Both the position numbers and the translations under genes were made by a program. Source: JANXXV01 sp038230275 (GTDB lineage Bacteria; Acidobacteriota; Terriglobia; Bryobacterales; Bryobacteraceae). Taken from it: a stretch of 64,000 nucleotides of DNA. Each line of letters starts with the position of its first letter. The stretch's first letter is position 1. The DNA is taken from NCBI GenBank assembly GCA_038230275.1, contig JBBRNO010000017.1:1-64000 (forward strand), read 5' to 3'. Below, one piece after another: positions 23,245 through 33,360 of this stretch. Under the pieces are notes generated by a model. The model saw only the letters and a program-made list of their open reading frames with translations, was not told the origin of the DNA and ran no database searches.

Positions 23245-25677
23245 TTAGACGACCGTCATCCGGTTCACAGGAATCCAGCGTTCCAAGACGGTTCGTAACC
23301 GCTGTGTATCCACAGGCTTAGTCAAGTAGTCGTCCATACCCGCCTTTCGGCACAATTCCGCGTCGTCGGGCAATGCGCTGGCGGTCATGGCAATGATCAC
23401 GGTTTTTGTTCCAAAGCGCTGGCGAATCTCGCGCGTGGCATCGAAGCCATTCATCTCAGGCATGGAACAGTCCATCAGGATGGCGTCATAGTCTTGGGCG
23501 GTCAAGGCCTCCACGGCGCGGCGGCCATTTTCGGCGATATCGACGACGTACCCCAAACGCTCCAGCATTCGCTGCGCGACGCGTTGGTTTACGTGGTTGT
23601 CTTCAGCGACCAGGATCCGAGCCCGGCGGGCGGGAGGTTCGGGTTCAGACGCATCGACTCTTGTTTCGTCAGCAACTGCAACCGCTGCGGAATCGCGGCT
23701 GGGATTGGCGACGGCCGAGAAGACCCGCTCCAGGCAGGCTGCCGCTTTGTCGGGGCGGAGCGGTTTATAAATGAAGTCCGCGACGCCGGCGAGCCGGACC
23801 TGTTCGAATTGGCGGTGATTTTCATGCAGCGCGATCAGAATCACTGGAATCGATTCAAATTCGGGCCGCCAACCGGGAATCTGGGTAGGTGACCAACCCT
23901 TCGCCCAGGGTTCCAGCCCATCCACCAGAATGGCATCGTAGGTTTGTTGGGGAACGCAGTTTTCAGCCGCATCCATATCTATTCCCAAGGCGGTCATTTG
24001 CTGGCCCAACATCTGCCGGTTGAGTTGGGCGCCACCAGCGGCAAGCACCCGGCGCCCGGCGAAACGTCCCTTCCAGGGTTCTTTCCTGAGGTCAGTGCCG
24101 GGGATCCATGGAATGCTGAAACGCGCGCTAGTCCCTTGGTTGGAGGCGCTATCGAGCGAGAGCTTTCCGCCCATCAACTCCACCAGTCTTCTGCTGATCA
24201 CCAAGCCGAGTCCGGTTCCGCCGAACCTGCGGGCGATGGAATCGTCACCCTGGCCGAAAGGTTTAAACAGCCGTGGCAGAACATCGGGCGCGATGCCAAT
24301 GCCGGTGTCGGAGACCTCAAACCAGATTTCGGGATTGCCTTTAACGGGCCGCGATATCCCGGCGCGCGCGATCACTTCCCCCGATTGGGTAAATTTCACT
24401 GCATTGCTAAGCAAGTTAAGCAGCACCTGGCGCAGCGAACCTGGGTCGCCGATAACTTCACGAGGCATATCCGGCGTGATGAAACATCCCAGTTCGAGGC
24501 TCTTTTCGTGAGCCCCGTGCGCCATCACTCCAATGGTTTCCTCGATTACCGCGCGGGGTGAGAACGGAACCTGGGCCGCATTATGCATGCCCGCTTCGAT
24601 GCGCGAGAAATCCAACACATTCCCGATCATCGTCACCAGGGATTGCGCCGAACTGCGCACGGTCTCGGTAAATTCTTTCTGCAAATCCGTCAGCGGCGTG
24701 TCCAGCAGCAGTTCCGTCATTCCGACAATACCGTTCATGGGCGTGCGGATTTCGTGGCTGACGGCCGCGACGAACTGCGATTTGGCGAATGAGGCGTGCT
24801 CGGCGGCCTGCCGGGCGGAGCGCAGTTTGAACAGCAGAATTCCGCCGCCAAATGAGATGGCAATACACATCACAATAATAAATAGACGAATCTTCGAGAG
24901 CCCCTCCGCCTCCACTATTCCCGAGATGAGTTCCGACTGGCGGTCGGCAATGGTCATGGTCTCGGCCGCGAGCCGGGTGATGGTGCCGTCTTCGGCCAAT
25001 TCGCTCATCCCTGAGCGAATTGCTTCGGCTTCGGCCGCTGCTTCCTGCCGGGCAAGAATCACAATCGGCGTCGCCCCGGATGGCAAAAGATCGTACCAAA
25101 ACGCGGCATTTTCGCAGCCTGGGGGCCGCTTTAGCACCATTTCGAGGGCGGCATTGCGCGGCAGTAGCACCGCTTGAGCCTGGCCGCTGCAGACGGCCTG
25201 TACCGCGGCCGCGGCTGAGTCGAAGGGTACCGGAACTGCGCCGGGCAGTGCAACCATCATGTCGCTGGCGTCGCGGCCACCTTTGAAATAGGCTACAAGC
25301 TGGCCAGAGGTATCCGTGGGATGGCACCGATTCTTACCTTGGAGCGAGAGAAGCGATAATTCCACTCTGGTCCACGCTTCGGTCTGATGAAATTCTTGTT
25401 TCGGATCAGCGGACGGCGCTGCGCCAGCCCAGATGTCGACGCGTCCCTGGCGGAGGGCCTCACTCGCGGTCAGGTTGGTTTCTACCCATTCCACCGGCAT
25501 GGCATGCCGCCGGGCGATTTCATTGAAAACGCTTTCTATGAATCGTGATTCAAACGTATAGCGGCCTAGGCGCACGGTCCGTCGCGCGCGGTTTGGCCGG
25601 GAATAAATCCCGATCGCCAGCACAACGGCTATGGCGACTAGGGACACTACCAGCACTTTTCGATAATTCGATTGCAT
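23245..25677 (-). CDS. Hybrid sensor histidine kinase with solute-binding sensor domain and two receivers
   Basis: 810 aa from the ATG at 25677; a TTG at 25761 would add 28 residues without a ribosome binding site. Order: membrane helix (7-25); a periplasmic extracellular-solute-binding type 3 domain (about 33-250; VRLGRYTFESRFIESVFNEIARR); second helix (262-283); HisKA with H308 in AAVSHEIRTPMNG; HATPase (N, G boxes in DTGIGIAPD and GGTGLGL); a degraded receiver (RRVLAAGGAQLNRQ ... DAILVDG); and a full receiver (ILVAEDNHVNQR, phospho-Asp in AILMDCSMPEMNG, terminal TKPVD). It resembles BvgS/EvgS-type kinases that bind small ligands. No separate DNA-binding regulator lies beside it. Confidence 0.9.
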   Translation of the reverse strand: MQSNYRKVLVVSLVAIAVVLAIGIYSRPNRARRTVRLGRYTFESRFIESVFNEIARRHAMPVEWVETNLTASEALRQGRVDIWAGAAPSADPKQEFHQTEAWTRVELSLLSLQGKNRCHPTDTSGQLVAYFKGGRDASDMMVALPGAVPVPFDSAAAAVQAVCSGQAQAVLLPRNAALEMVLKRPPGCENAAFWYDLLPSGATPIVILARQEAAAEAEAIRSGMSELAEDGTITRLAAETMTIADRQSELISGIVEAEGLSKIRLFIIVMCIAISFGGGILLFKLRSARQAAEHASFAKSQFVAAVSHEIRTPMNGIVGMTELLLDTPLTDLQKEFTETVRSSAQSLVTMIGNVLDFSRIEAGMHNAAQVPFSPRAVIEETIGVMAHGAHEKSLELGCFITPDMPREVIGDPGSLRQVLLNLLSNAVKFTQSGEVIARAGISRPVKGNPEIWFEVSDTGIGIAPDVLPRLFKPFGQGDDSIARRFGGTGLGLVISRRLVELMGGKLSLDSASNQGTSARFSIPWIPGTDLRKEPWKGRFAGRRVLAAGGAQLNRQMLGQQMTALGIDMDAAENCVPQQTYDAILVDGLEPWAKGWSPTQIPGWRPEFESIPVILIALHENHRQFEQVRLAGVADFIYKPLRPDKAAACLERVFSAVANPSRDSAAVAVADETRVDASEPEPPARRARILVAEDNHVNQRVAQRMLERLGYVVDIAENGRRAVEALTAQDYDAILMDCSMPEMNGFDATREIRQRFGTKTVIIAMTASALPDDAELCRKAGMDDYLTKPVDTQRLRTVLERWIPVNRMTVV

Positions 25678-25885
25678 TGAATATTGGATGTAGACACAGC
25701 AATCCTCGCATAGCTTTGGGCATCTGAACAGAACTAGGAGTACTTCTAAACGGTTATACAAGTACTAAGGGCCAAACGAAAGCGCTCAAAGTACTGGGCC
25801 GGCGCGGGCGGTTAACTTTGTGTTCCAGCCTTGCCGGCCGGTTCAAATCGGCTGCCTTTTAGCTCGCTGAATCCTCGTCACGCCA

Positions 25886-25914
25886 TTGACATTTTGGCCT
25901 GGAATCCGTATCAT
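25886..25914 (+). promoter_or_regulatory. Sigma-70-type promoter of the TonB-dependent receptor gene
   Basis: TTGACA (25886-25891), a 17-nt spacer and TATCAT (25909-25914) lie 38 bp before the start codon of the receptor gene. The match to the -35/-10 consensus is close. Confidence 0.7.
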
Positions 25915-25952
25915 CTGACAACGGCAACACGTCTTGCACATCGGGAGGCTTC

Positions 25953-28900
25953 ATGCGTTTTCTCAGTAGAAGCGTAGCTATATCGCTCTTCGTCCTTATT
26001 TCCGCCAGTTTATTTGGCCAATCCAGCACTGGATCCTTGAGCGGCACCATTACCGACCCAAATGCCGCGGCTGTGCCCGAAGCGAAGCTGAAGGCGCGCC
26101 ACGAGCAGACTGGTCTGGAAACGGAAACTGTAACCACACGCACCGGCAACTTTGTGTTTGCGAGTCTGCCTGTGGGCACCTATACAGTCACGGCAGAGGC
26201 GGCAGGCTTTAAGAAACTCAGCCGGGTTGGGCTCGAGATTCGCATCGCACAGCGGCAGTTGCTCGACCTGCAGATGGAAGTCGGTGATATGCAGCAAACG
26301 GTGAACGTCACCGCCGAAGCGGAACTGCTGGAAACTACTTCTCCGCAGCGCGGGCAGAGCGTATCCACCACGATGATGAACAATTTGCCGCTATTCTCTG
26401 GAGGCATCCGCAACGGCGGCGCCTTCGTTGGATACATGCCCGGTGTCTCCCGCGGAACGCCTGAGCTGTCCATCTCAGGGTCCGGCGGCCGCGCTTCCGA
26501 AGTTCTCATCGACGGAGCAAGCCTGATCATTCCGGAGTCGGGCGGCGTAGTATTCAACTTCCCAGCCGCCGAGATGTTCGGCGAATTCAAGCTGCTGACG
26601 GGAACTTATGACGCCGAGTACGGCCGTTTTGGAGGAGGGGTCCAGATCTTCGTAACAAAGTCGGGCACGAACGATTTTCATGCTGCCGGCTTCCTGAACC
26701 TGCGGCGCGATATTTGGAACGCGAACGCGTGGGCCAGAAAGGCGGCAGGCCAGTCCCGCGCCAAGGAACGCTTCAACGAGCAGGGCGGAGCGGGCGGCGG
26801 TCCGGTGTTTATCCCGAAGGTCTATGATGGCCGCAACAAAACATTCTGGTACGCGACCTACTCTAAAGACAAGCGTCCGGTTACCGCCTCGCAGGTTCTC
26901 AGCACGGTGCCAACCGCGCGGATGAAGAACGGCGATTTCGGCGAAGTTCCGCAGCTTATCTACGATCCGGCTACAACAGTGGGGAATGTGCGGACGCCAT
27001 TCCCGAACAATATTATTCCGGCAGCCAGGTTCAGCACCATTTCCAAGAATATCCTGTCATCGATTCCGAATCCGACCCGTCCGGGCACCACGACGAACTT
27101 TGACAATAACAACGTGACGGTTTTCGATAGCTACATTTGGAATTTGAAGTTCGATCATGCGTTTACGCAGAACAACCGGCTCTCATTCCTGGTAACGAAA
27201 GAGAATACGCTGAGTGGCGTTTTGGCGGCCTTCCCTGGTCCGCTGGGGCAGGGATTGCAGACTTACCAGAAGCCGGATAACTGGCGATTGAATCACGATC
27301 TGGTCATCAAACCGACGGTGATTCTGCATTCCACTTTCGGTTACTCGCGTACGCGGCAGGTATGGGATAACCCATACCAGAAAGGAGCCGCTTCCAAGTT
27401 TGGCTTTCCGGGAATCACCGGCGATTCCGACGCGACGCCTCGCGTGGTGTTCACCGGCGCCGACGGTCTGACTGCCTGGGGAGTTCAAGACGGCAAGGTG
27501 GGCAACGGCAGCCAGATCAACATTACCTACCAGTTTTCGCAATCTCTCAGCATCATCAAGGGCAAGCACGAATTTAAGTTGGGAGGAGACATCCGCAGGC
27601 TTCAAACTACCTCAAGTCCAATCGACTTGGCAGGAACGAATGGCCAATACCTTTTTGCCCGCGCTCAGACCGCATTGCCGACGAATCTTGCGGGAACCGG
27701 CCAGGCATTCGCCAGTTTCCTGCTCGGCGCCACGGACAGCGCGAACAAGGTTGCTCTTCCAGTGCTGATCGGCAACATCCGGTACGGCTACCACGGCGGT
27801 TTCTTCCAGGATAGTTGGAAGGTGACGTCGCGGCTGACTATCAGCTACGGTGTCCGGTATGAGCTGCCGATCAACTGGCACGACAAGAATGGAGATTATT
27901 CGGTTGTCGATCTGAAGAAGCCGAATCCCACCGCGGGGAATCTGCCGGGAGCTATGATTTTCGCCGGTAACGGTGCGGGCCGCACCGGGCAAAAGCGCTT
28001 CTATCCGACGGATTTCAGTGATCTGGGCCCGCGCATTGGATTTGCTTACAAGCTCTTCTCAAAGACTGTAATCCGCGGCGGATACGGGATCTTCTATCAG
28101 ACTCTCGGTAACGGCGGCTGCGGCTGCCGGATTGGATTCGCAAACCCTATCTCTGTGGTGTCCGACGGTGTGAACCCGGCGCAGCTCAATCCCACTTCAA
28201 ATTGGGACGGTGGAATCGCGGCGCCTCCCGGCTTCCGTCCGCCGCCGCTGCTCGATCCGGGCGTCGGCAATTTCAACGATGTGGATGTGATGGGACCGAA
28301 TTTCGGCAAGGCCCCGCGCATTTACAACTGGAGCTTCAATATCCAGCAGGAGTTCAAGAGCTTTCTTCTCGACATCGCGTATGTGGGCAATCGCGGACAT
28401 GGTTTGAACTCCACCATCGATCTCAATCAGCTGCCGGTCAGCCGGTTGGCGCTGGGCACCCTGTTGCAGCGGCCCATCAGTTCGCCGGAGGTGATTGCGG
28501 CCGGATTCACAAAGCCATACGCTACCTTCCCTGACAATCAGTCGCTGGCACAGTCGCTACGTCCCTATCCGCAATTCTTCGGCGTGCTGGATCGCAACAG
28601 CGGAATCGGAACCACCTGGTACGATTCGCTGCAGACTAAGGTGGAGCGGCGTTTCGGGTACTGGCAGTTGATGGCCGCCCATACGTTCTCGAAGTCGTTG
28701 GCCTCAAATCACTACCGGCAGATCTTCAGCCAGCACTTCAACGTTGGCGCGCAGGATGCCTATAATCCGAGAGATATGAAAGCCATCTCGCCGTTCGATC
28801 AACCGCATGTGATTAGCCTTCTGAACGTCTTTACGCTGCCGTTCGGAAAGGGCAGGAAGTTCCTCAATTCCAGCAACTTCCTGATGAATCTGGCCGTGAG

Positions 28901-29387
28901 TGACTGGTCCATCAGCGCTGCGCAGAATTACCGCAGTGGTGCTCCGATTCAGATCTCAGCTCCGAACACTCTGTCCAACGGCGTTCTCTTCACGCGGTTC
29001 AAAAAGGCGAATGTCGGGCCTGATCCGCTATTCACGGGAGTTGATCGAACGTCTCTCGACCCGAACAACCCCGCCACACGCTACTTTAGTCTGAACGCGT
29101 TTGCCCTTCCGTCCCAATTTGCGCTGGGGACGTCGTCCAGTTATTTAAGGAACTTCCGTCAGCCTCCGGTATTTGAGGAAAATATGTCGATAGCTAAACG
29201 CCTCAAATTCCCGCTCTACGCCGATCGCCTGTTGAACATGACGCTGCGGGCCGATGCGTTCAACATTTTCAACCGGACTAACTTTGGTGGAATCAACGGC
29301 AGCATTGGAAACCCGAACTTCGGACGAGTTACCGGTCCGCAGAACGGAGCAAGAATCATCACCATGGGACTGCGCGCGGAATTCTAA
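25953..29387 (+). CDS. TonB-dependent receptor with carboxypeptidase-regulatory domain (Oar-like)
   Basis: 1144-aa outer-membrane protein. Residues 1-22 are a signal peptide (ending LFGQ). Residues 25-110 are a carboxypeptidase D regulatory-like beta domain (GSLSGTITDPNAAAVPEA, TGNFVFASLPVGTYTVTAEAAGF), then a plug (VSTTMMNNLPLFSGG, FVGYMPGV, VLIDGASL) and a large beta-barrel to the end with many aromatic strands and a final IITMGLRAEF with terminal Phe. These Oar-like receptors are strongly expanded in acidobacteria; ligands are mostly unknown, probably oligosaccharides or peptides. No classical TonB box was picked out. It has its own promoter and a strong terminator, so it is a single-gene unit. 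Confidence 0.9.
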   Translation: MRFLSRSVAISLFVLISASLFGQSSTGSLSGTITDPNAAAVPEAKLKARHEQTGLETETVTTRTGNFVFASLPVGTYTVTAEAAGFKKLSRVGLEIRIAQRQLLDLQMEVGDMQQTVNVTAEAELLETTSPQRGQSVSTTMMNNLPLFSGGIRNGGAFVGYMPGVSRGTPELSISGSGGRASEVLIDGASLIIPESGGVVFNFPAAEMFGEFKLLTGTYDAEYGRFGGGVQIFVTKSGTNDFHAAGFLNLRRDIWNANAWARKAAGQSRAKERFNEQGGAGGGPVFIPKVYDGRNKTFWYATYSKDKRPVTASQVLSTVPTARMKNGDFGEVPQLIYDPATTVGNVRTPFPNNIIPAARFSTISKNILSSIPNPTRPGTTTNFDNNNVTVFDSYIWNLKFDHAFTQNNRLSFLVTKENTLSGVLAAFPGPLGQGLQTYQKPDNWRLNHDLVIKPTVILHSTFGYSRTRQVWDNPYQKGAASKFGFPGITGDSDATPRVVFTGADGLTAWGVQDGKVGNGSQINITYQFSQSLSIIKGKHEFKLGGDIRRLQTTSSPIDLAGTNGQYLFARAQTALPTNLAGTGQAFASFLLGATDSANKVALPVLIGNIRYGYHGGFFQDSWKVTSRLTISYGVRYELPINWHDKNGDYSVVDLKKPNPTAGNLPGAMIFAGNGAGRTGQKRFYPTDFSDLGPRIGFAYKLFSKTVIRGGYGIFYQTLGNGGCGCRIGFANPISVVSDGVNPAQLNPTSNWDGGIAAPPGFRPPPLLDPGVGNFNDVDVMGPNFGKAPRIYNWSFNIQQEFKSFLLDIAYVGNRGHGLNSTIDLNQLPVSRLALGTLLQRPISSPEVIAAGFTKPYATFPDNQSLAQSLRPYPQFFGVLDRNSGIGTTWYDSLQTKVERRFGYWQLMAAHTFSKSLASNHYRQIFSQHFNVGAQDAYNPRDMKAISPFDQPHVISLLNVFTLPFGKGRKFLNSSNFLMNLAVSDWSISAAQNYRSGAPIQISAPNTLSNGVLFTRFKKANVGPDPLFTGVDRTSLDPNNPATRYFSLNAFALPSQFALGTSSSYLRNFRQPPVFEENMSIAKRLKFPLYADRLLNMTLRADAFNIFNRTNFGGINGSIGNPNFGRVTGPQNGARIITMGLRAEF

Positions 29388-29405
29388 GCGCGGATTGGGT
29401 ATACG

Positions 29406-29446
29406 AAAAGAGGGGAATGCGGAAGATCGCGTTCCCCTCTTTTTTG
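29406..29446 (+). terminator. Strong rho-independent terminator
   Basis: AAAAGAGGGGAA (29406-29417) pairs with TTCCCCTCTTTT (29432-29443) and runs into a T-tract, directly after the receptor gene. The A/T symmetry could also serve the converging cytochrome gene. Confidence 0.9.
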
Positions 29447-29455
29447 TTATGGACG

Positions 29456-31717
29456 CTAACGGCGGGGCGGCGGCTGTTGGTCCAGCGAGCGGAGCAGGTC
29501 GACCGCTTCCTCTTTGACCCCTGGTATTGGGCTTGCGGTGGCTTGGGTCAGGAACGACCGGGCGCCCTGGAAGTCGCCGGTCGCGCCGAGTGCGGTTCCC
29601 ATTCCCAGAAGTGCCGGGCCGAAATCGGGCTTGACCGCCAGAGAGTCGCGATAGTGACGGATGGCGCCCAGCCAATCCCGCTTCCGCGCTTTTAGATTCC
29701 CCAGGCTCTCGTGGGCTTCGGCCATTCCCGGCGCTAATGCGGCTGCCCGTTCGAACTGGCGCTGTGCGTCGTCAAACCTCCCTTGTACCGCCAATGCAAC
29801 TCCGAAGTTGTATCGGATAGGGGCTTGTTCGGGCTGAAGCCTTATCGCGATCCCGAAATGGTATCCAGCCTGGCCAAAATCCTGACGCGCGGTCAACAGG
29901 TTGGCGATGTCGTTGTGCGCTTCCGCAAAGTCGGGCTGAATCCGGATCGCTTCCCGGTAAGACTGCTCGGCGCGCGCGGCATCGCCGGATTCATTGAAGA
30001 GGTTCGCCAGAGTATATTGCGCCGCCGTTAAGTCCGGATCGAGGGTTGCAGCTTCCTTCGCTTCTACGATGGCCTGCGGCAAGCGTCCTGTCCGTTGGTA
30101 GGCCCTAGCCAGTTCCAATCGCGTCACCGCATCCCGGGGAGCCGCGGAGCGCGCCCGCTCCAGCGATTCAATGGCGCGCGAAGTCTCGCCAGATTGCAGC
30201 AGCGCGGCGCCCAGACTGCGCAGGGCAGGCTGAAAGGCAGGATTGCGGTCCAGTGCCCGCTGATAGCCGGTGATGGCCTCAGCGCGCCGATCCGTCTTCA
30301 AATACACCTGGGCGAGTTCAAAATAAAAATCGGGGCTCGAAGGTTTGTGCTTCGCCAGCGCCGATTCCAGCAGCGGAATGCCTTCCTTAAGGTTGCTCTT
30401 CTGGACTACCTGCGCCAAGGCGATGTACAGATCGCGATCCGCTGAATCCGGCAAGGTCTTCGGATAGTAGAGTGCCACCTCGCCCTGGTAGGAGACACCC
30501 TCGACTTCATGACGTTCGTTACGCGCGGCAAGCGGTTGCGGCGGGGGCCGTCTCTGGATCTTATGGTCCGTGACCGCGACATGCACCACGTCTTCGGTGC
30601 GCCGTTTCGGCATGTGGCAACTGGCGCAATCGGGTGAAGGGGTATGCGCGTTATTGTGGCAACTCTTGCATACCGATGCATAGTGCGCGACGGCAGTTTC
30701 TCCGCGCGGGGCACTGTGCGGATCATGGCACGTGGTGCATTGCAGCGCCCCATTGCTCTTCAGGAAACAGGCCGACTGGCGAAGTCGATAAGCGGAACTG
30801 GCGATCTCAAACTTCTCCTCGCGTCCCGTCCCTTTCGCGTGGTCGAATTGCAGAATATAGCCGGACAGCGGCTCGCCGGGCCGATAGCTGAAAGTTCCCC
30901 GGCCGAAGCGCGGCAACGCATTCGGTAGCGGGAAGGTGGTTGTCTCCATGTGGCACTGCAGACAAACTTCGAATTGAAGTTCCGTCGAAAGCCGTGCCGG
31001 ATTTACTACTGCTGCCCGGACCTTCTCTTTCGGCTGGCCCGATTGCACCGCCTCAATGTGCCGGCTTCCGGGCCCATGGCAGCGTTGGCAATCGATCCCT
31101 TCAGGCAATTCGGCGGGGTATATCGGGTCTGCACCGGCTACATCCTTGCCGGGTTCCACCGCCGGATATCCGTTGTGGCAAAACATGCAGGAGTACGCAA
31201 TGGGCCTCCGGAAATCAAAATGATCCGCGCGGTCAAAACCCGGACTCATACCCCAAACTCCACCCCTTTCGGCGTACCAACCCACAGGCAGTTCCACCAG
31301 ACGGTTTTGTGGAGTGCGGTGCAGATAGCTCCGGGCGTGATTTCCAGAGCCCATTACATAATGGATTTCCTTCTCCATAACGTTCGCCTCGCGTCCACCG
31401 TAACCCACCTGATTCCGCCGCAGGAAATAGCGGTTGTCCCGCTGGATCATCTGATATCGGCGCTGGGACAGGTGGTGATCCAGACGATTATTGTGTGCAA
31501 AATCTTCCACGTTCAGAATGGCTTTGGTTGCCCGATTGAACGACCGTCCCATGCCAGTCTGCCGGTAGCTGTTAGCAATGGCGGCATGGCAACCCGAGCA
31601 CCGGCGCGAATCCACATAGGCGGCGGCGTCCGTTGTTGTCACGGCTTGAGACGCCGGCCGGGAACAACCGCCGACAGCAATCAGACAAAGCAGCAGGGCG
31701 CAGATTCCAGCCATCAT
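29456..31717 (-). CDS. Multiheme cytochrome c/TPR fusion lipoprotein
   Basis: 753-aa exported protein. The N-terminal signal ends in a lipobox-like AVGGC, suggesting a lipoprotein. The first half has seven CxxCH heme-c motifs: CSGCH, CMFCH, CQRCH, CLQCH, CTTCH, CKSCH and CASCH, spaced as in NapC/octaheme-type scaffolds (cytochrome c554-like). The second half (about 430-750) is a run of tetratricopeptide repeats (for example FYFELAQVYLKTDRRAEAITGYQRALDRNPAFQPAL). Such proteins are assumed to carry electrons in the cell envelope and bind partners through the TPRs. It lies just downstream of a sigma-54 activator on the same strand (30 bp). Confidence 0.9.
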   Translation of the reverse strand: MMAGICALLLCLIAVGGCSRPASQAVTTTDAAAYVDSRRCSGCHAAIANSYRQTGMGRSFNRATKAILNVEDFAHNNRLDHHLSQRRYQMIQRDNRYFLRRNQVGYGGREANVMEKEIHYVMGSGNHARSYLHRTPQNRLVELPVGWYAERGGVWGMSPGFDRADHFDFRRPIAYSCMFCHNGYPAVEPGKDVAGADPIYPAELPEGIDCQRCHGPGSRHIEAVQSGQPKEKVRAAVVNPARLSTELQFEVCLQCHMETTTFPLPNALPRFGRGTFSYRPGEPLSGYILQFDHAKGTGREEKFEIASSAYRLRQSACFLKSNGALQCTTCHDPHSAPRGETAVAHYASVCKSCHNNAHTPSPDCASCHMPKRRTEDVVHVAVTDHKIQRRPPPQPLAARNERHEVEGVSYQGEVALYYPKTLPDSADRDLYIALAQVVQKSNLKEGIPLLESALAKHKPSSPDFYFELAQVYLKTDRRAEAITGYQRALDRNPAFQPALRSLGAALLQSGETSRAIESLERARSAAPRDAVTRLELARAYQRTGRLPQAIVEAKEAATLDPDLTAAQYTLANLFNESGDAARAEQSYREAIRIQPDFAEAHNDIANLLTARQDFGQAGYHFGIAIRLQPEQAPIRYNFGVALAVQGRFDDAQRQFERAAALAPGMAEAHESLGNLKARKRDWLGAIRHYRDSLAVKPDFGPALLGMGTALGATGDFQGARSFLTQATASPIPGVKEEAVDLLRSLDQQPPPRR

Positions 31718-31747
31718 TGGGAAGGTTTCAAGTCTATCATTCTCACT

Positions 31748-33247
31748 TTATTCGTCTTCCAAATACTTCTGCACCTTGGCCCGAACGGTGCGCCGGTCCA
31801 GGCCCAAACGCCGTGCAGCTTCCTCGTAGCTTCCGGCCTGTAGGTACACTTGCGCCGCGTATTTGGCAAGTACTTCCTCCGCACTCCATTGCCCCGCACG
31901 GAATTTCACCAAGAATCCATCTTCGCCCCGCTGGCTGCCGCTTTCCATCGGCTGATAAGACCCGTGGATCAGGATATTGCGTACGCACTGCTCCACTTCC
32001 CGGTAATTTCCCGGCCAGGCGTAGTTCGACGGCAAGTTCTCGCAGATCCACCGTTCCACTTCCGGCAGCGCCAACTCCGCCTCGTCTCCCACCGCCCGCC
32101 GGACCATATACAAAAGCAGTTCCCGCAGGACTCCCGGCGATTCGCGGATCTGCTCGCATAGTGAAGGCGTGCGGATCTGATCGGCACACAGACGGTAGTA
32201 GAGATCTTCGCGAAACCGTCCGGCGCGAATTTCCAGTGGCAACTCGCGGTTGGTGGCTGCGACCAGCTTGCCGCGAAAGTCCCGCGTGGCTGTATCGCCG
32301 ACCGCGGAAAACTTTCGCGTCTCCATCACCCGCAGGATCTTGACTTGAATGGACAGGTCCATTTCCCCCAGTTCGTCCAGAAACACGGCCCCGGCCGGCG
32401 GACACGATTCCAGCCATCCCTTGCGGTCCGCGATGGCGCCGGTGAACGATCCACGGCGGTGTCCGAAGAGCTCCGATTCCACCAGTGTCGGCGAGAGCGC
32501 GGCCAGATTGATGGCGAAGAACGATTCCGTTTTCGCCTCCCCGAATTCCATCCGCTGCGGGTGGAAGGGGATGTAGCGCGAACCGGCGATGGCGCGCGCG
32601 ACCAGCTCTTTTCCAGTTCCGGAGGGGCCGGTGATCAGGGTAGGGAAATCGCCCATACGCGCGTACATCGTCCGCAGATAGCGGCGCATATCGTGGGTGA
32701 AGATCGATTCCCATACGCTGGCCCGCAGGCGGGAGGCCGGCATGGAGTTGCCGATGATGTTGTCGAAGATGTGGTGAAACGCGCGCCGCACCTGCCGGAA
32801 ACAGGCAAATAGGTGAGCCGGTTCGAAAGCGGTTTCCAGGCGTTTGCCGGCAATGTGGTTGTAGTGCGCCCAGTCCGTTGAGAAATGCGGATAGAAGGGT
32901 GTGCGGTCCCGCGTGAGGACGAATTGCGAATAGTAGCGCTGATAGAGCAGGTAATGGACACACTCCTGGTAGACGCCAACGTCCGTGGGGTGGAGATCGG
33001 AGGCGGCTGCAAAGCGGATTCGCAGCGCGTTGAGCATGGTTTCGAGGCGTGCGTAAATCCGGGCGACGTTGGGCCGGGCGGCATCGGGATCGGCGACGGA
33101 TGCGCTCCAGGTGGGTTCGCCGGCGACGAATTCCCCGCGCAGTGCGGCCTTTTCCAGGTCGATCCGTTCTGGAAGGAACGGGTTGGTGTAGGCAAGATTT
33201 GCGACGTCCTGGAGGAAGCAAGATTCATCGGCGGTCAGGAGGCTCAT
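31748..33247 (-). CDS. Sigma-54-dependent transcriptional activator (AAA+), Fis-type HTH
   Basis: 499 aa from the ATG at 33247; another ATG at 33262 would add five residues. The N-terminal about 190 residues are an unrecognised helical domain (FLPERIDLEKAALRGEF, CVHYLLYQRYYSQFV), not a receiver, GAF or PAS. The AAA+ core has Walker A GPSGTGKE (207-214), the sigma-54 contact loop GSFTGA (266-271, instead of GAFTGA), Walker B VFLDELGE (288-295) and an arginine finger region GRFREDLYYRL. The C-terminus is a Fis-like HTH (YEEAARRLGLDRRTVRAKVQKYL). The direct downstream neighbour is the multiheme cytochrome gene, a likely target. Two TGTACA palindromes sit at the start codon. Confidence 0.9.
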   Translation of the reverse strand: MSLLTADESCFLQDVANLAYTNPFLPERIDLEKAALRGEFVAGEPTWSASVADPDAARPNVARIYARLETMLNALRIRFAAASDLHPTDVGVYQECVHYLLYQRYYSQFVLTRDRTPFYPHFSTDWAHYNHIAGKRLETAFEPAHLFACFRQVRRAFHHIFDNIIGNSMPASRLRASVWESIFTHDMRRYLRTMYARMGDFPTLITGPSGTGKELVARAIAGSRYIPFHPQRMEFGEAKTESFFAINLAALSPTLVESELFGHRRGSFTGAIADRKGWLESCPPAGAVFLDELGEMDLSIQVKILRVMETRKFSAVGDTATRDFRGKLVAATNRELPLEIRAGRFREDLYYRLCADQIRTPSLCEQIRESPGVLRELLLYMVRRAVGDEAELALPEVERWICENLPSNYAWPGNYREVEQCVRNILIHGSYQPMESGSQRGEDGFLVKFRAGQWSAEEVLAKYAAQVYLQAGSYEEAARRLGLDRRTVRAKVQKYLEDE

Positions 33248-33255
33248 GCATGAAT

Positions 33256-33271
33256 TGTACATTGATGTACA
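33256..33271. promoter_or_regulatory. Paired TGTACA palindromes, candidate operator
   Basis: TGTACA occurs at 33256-33261 and 33266-33271, centres 10 bp (one helical turn) apart, overlapping the translation start of the sigma-54 activator gene. This could be an autoregulatory site; it is short and could be chance. Confidence 0.35.
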
Positions 33272-33360
33272 TTGTGTGCCCGCGAGGTTTGGCTCTAGCT
33301 TTGGATCATTAAGAAAACACTAGACAACCATCGAGAAAACCCACATGCTGTTACCAAACC

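Noticed and set aside
31743..33221. 492-codon minus-strand frame overlapping the sigma-54 activator
   Set aside because: It is another frame of the same region; only the frame at 31748-33247 carries Walker A, GSFTGA and Fis HTH motifs.
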